Part shown: positions 9,459 through 10,208 of the stretch, one piece after another
Numbering within the stretch: position 1 is the first letter of the stretch
How the letters are laid out: each line of letters begins with the position of its first letter
Assembly (NCBI GenBank): GCA_022564455.1
Contig: JADFLK010000045.1
Location: 1-10,208 of the forward strand
Direction: 5' to 3'
DNA from: Bacteroidota bacterium
GTDB lineage: Bacteria; Bacteroidota; Rhodothermia; Rhodothermales; Rubricoccaceae
DNA: 10,208 nt
Notes under the pieces: generated by a model
Databases searched by the model: none
What the model was told of the DNA's origin: nothing
What the model saw: the letters and a program-made list of their open reading frames with translations, nothing else
Program-made: the position numbers and the translations under genes

Positions 9459-10199
9459 ATGCCTGAGACCATCACCCTCGAAGTCTTCCGGTACCGCCCC
9501 GAAGAGGAGCAGGAACCCACGTTTCAGTCCTACGAAGTTCCGTTTCGGAAAGACTGGGTTGTCCTCGACGCGTTGAATCACATCAAGGATGAGATCGACG
9601 GCAGCCTGTCGTACCGCTGGTCCTGCCGCATGGGCGTCTGCGGAAGCTGCGGGATGATGATCAACGGGGACGCCGTGCTCACGTGCGCCGCGTTTTTGGA
9701 AACCTACCTGCCCGGCCCCATTCGGGTGGAGCCGCTCGCCAATTTCCCGGTCGTCCGCGATCTGGTAATCGAGATGAGCGATTTCATGGAGAAGCTGAAT
9801 CGCGTCAGCCCGTGGATCATTCCGGCGGAAGAAAAACCGGTGTCGGAAGGCGAGTACCTCCAGACGCCCGACGAGCTTGAGGACTATAAGCCATACAGCA
9901 TGTGTATCAACTGCATGTTGTGCTACTCCGCCTGCCCGGTCTTCGGGCTGGAGCCGGGGTTCATCGGGCCGGCGGCGATTGCGATAGCGCAGCGCTACAA
10001 CCTCGACAATCGGGACGCCGGCAACAAACAACGCATGGAGGTCCTCTCAGACGACGAGGGCATCTGGCAGTGTACGCTGGTAGGGGAGTGCTCGGCGGTG
10101 TGCCCCGAATCGGTCGACCCGGCTGGAGCCATTCAGCGCTACAAAGTGACCGCCACGACCGAGTGGTGGAAGTCGAAGCTGATGCAGTGGAGTCAATAA
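9459..10199 (+). CDS. frdB: Fumarate reductase iron-sulfur subunit, enterobacterial FrdB type
   Basis: This 246-residue electron-transfer subunit partners FrdA. The [2Fe-2S] site is C56, C61, C64 and C76 in '[17 protein letters not shown]'. '[12 protein letters not shown]' gives C149, C152, C155 and C159, and '[12 protein letters not shown]' gives C205, C211 and C215. By alignment with E. coli FrdB (one-residue offset), C149/152/155/215 should hold [4Fe-4S] and C159/205/211 should hold [3Fe-4S]. Val208 sits where a Cys would convert the latter to a four-iron cluster. K229 matches the E. coli FrdB lysine near the quinone site. '[16 protein letters not shown]' and '[16 protein letters not shown]' are close to the E. 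coli protein. The product differs clearly from the minus-strand SdhB, so this is not a recent duplication. It follows frdA after a 98-bp repeat element. The window ends nine bases after its stop, so the expected membrane anchors are not visible. Confidence 0.93.
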   Translation: MPETITLEVFRYRPEEEQEPTFQSYEVPFRKDWVVLDALNHIKDEIDGSLSYRWSCRMGVCGSCGMMINGDAVLTCAAFLETYLPGPIRVEPLANFPVVRDLVIEMSDFMEKLNRVSPWIIPAEEKPVSEGEYLQTPDELEDYKPYSMCINCMLCYSACPVFGLEPGFIGPAAIAIAQRYNLDNRDAGNKQRMEVLSDDEGIWQCTLVGECSAVCPESVDPAGAIQRYKVTATTEWWKSKLMQWSQ

Positions 10200-10208
10200 A
10201 TTCCGAAT

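Noticed and set aside
9303..10031. 242-residue minus-strand frame across the frdA end, the repeat gap and frdB
   Set aside because: It is antisense to FrdB cluster motifs, and its Phe/Leu/Trp-rich part is just the heptad array translated.

Overview
The window holds eight protein-coding genes and no RNA genes. The DNA is moderately GC-rich. The organism is probably a member of Bacteroidota, most likely the Rhodothermia/Rhodothermota side. This is inferred from the Bacteroidota form of the minus-strand succinate dehydrogenase (an sdhC-sdhA-sdhB order, a ~650-residue SdhA with a long N-terminal arm and a single five-helix cytochrome b anchor), a 'two-component regulator propeller' protein, and the general lack of strong Shine-Dalgarno sites. 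No marker gene fixes the taxonomy.

Region 1 (1-2614, minus strand) is a signalling pair. The upstream gene encodes a response regulator with a REC domain, a class III nucleotide cyclase domain and a degenerate PilZ-like tail. Ten bases after its stop, an exported beta-propeller sensor begins and runs off the left edge. A 180-bp gap (2615-2794) separates this pair from Region 2 (2795-3838, plus strand), a secreted MltD-like lytic transglycosylase that probably starts at TTG. It ends 12 bp from the convergent end of the next operon.

Region 3 (3851-7328, minus strand) is sdhC-sdhA-sdhB, a type B succinate:menaquinone oxidoreductase with a predicted di-heme cytochrome b. Region 4 (7609-10199, plus strand) is a second, divergently transcribed complex II. 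Its flavoprotein and iron-sulfur subunits closely resemble the enterobacterial fumarate reductase FrdA/FrdB. Its membrane anchors (frdC/frdD in that family) are not in the window and would be expected just beyond base 10208. The two operons share a 280-bp divergent control region (7329-7608).

The two flavoproteins differ at the residue beside the FAD that separates the E. coli enzymes: Gln in the minus-strand SdhA, Glu in the plus-strand FrdA. A reasonable reading is that one complex serves succinate oxidation and the other fumarate reduction, with a switch in the shared intergenic region. The most unusual non-coding feature is a pair of related palindromic elements, one inside each complex II operon. 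Each sits in transcription order between the first and second gene, and in each the 9-mer TTCGTGCTT begins exactly three bases after the TAG stop. The plus-strand copy is also a clean array of 7-nt repeats ending directly at the frdB start codon.
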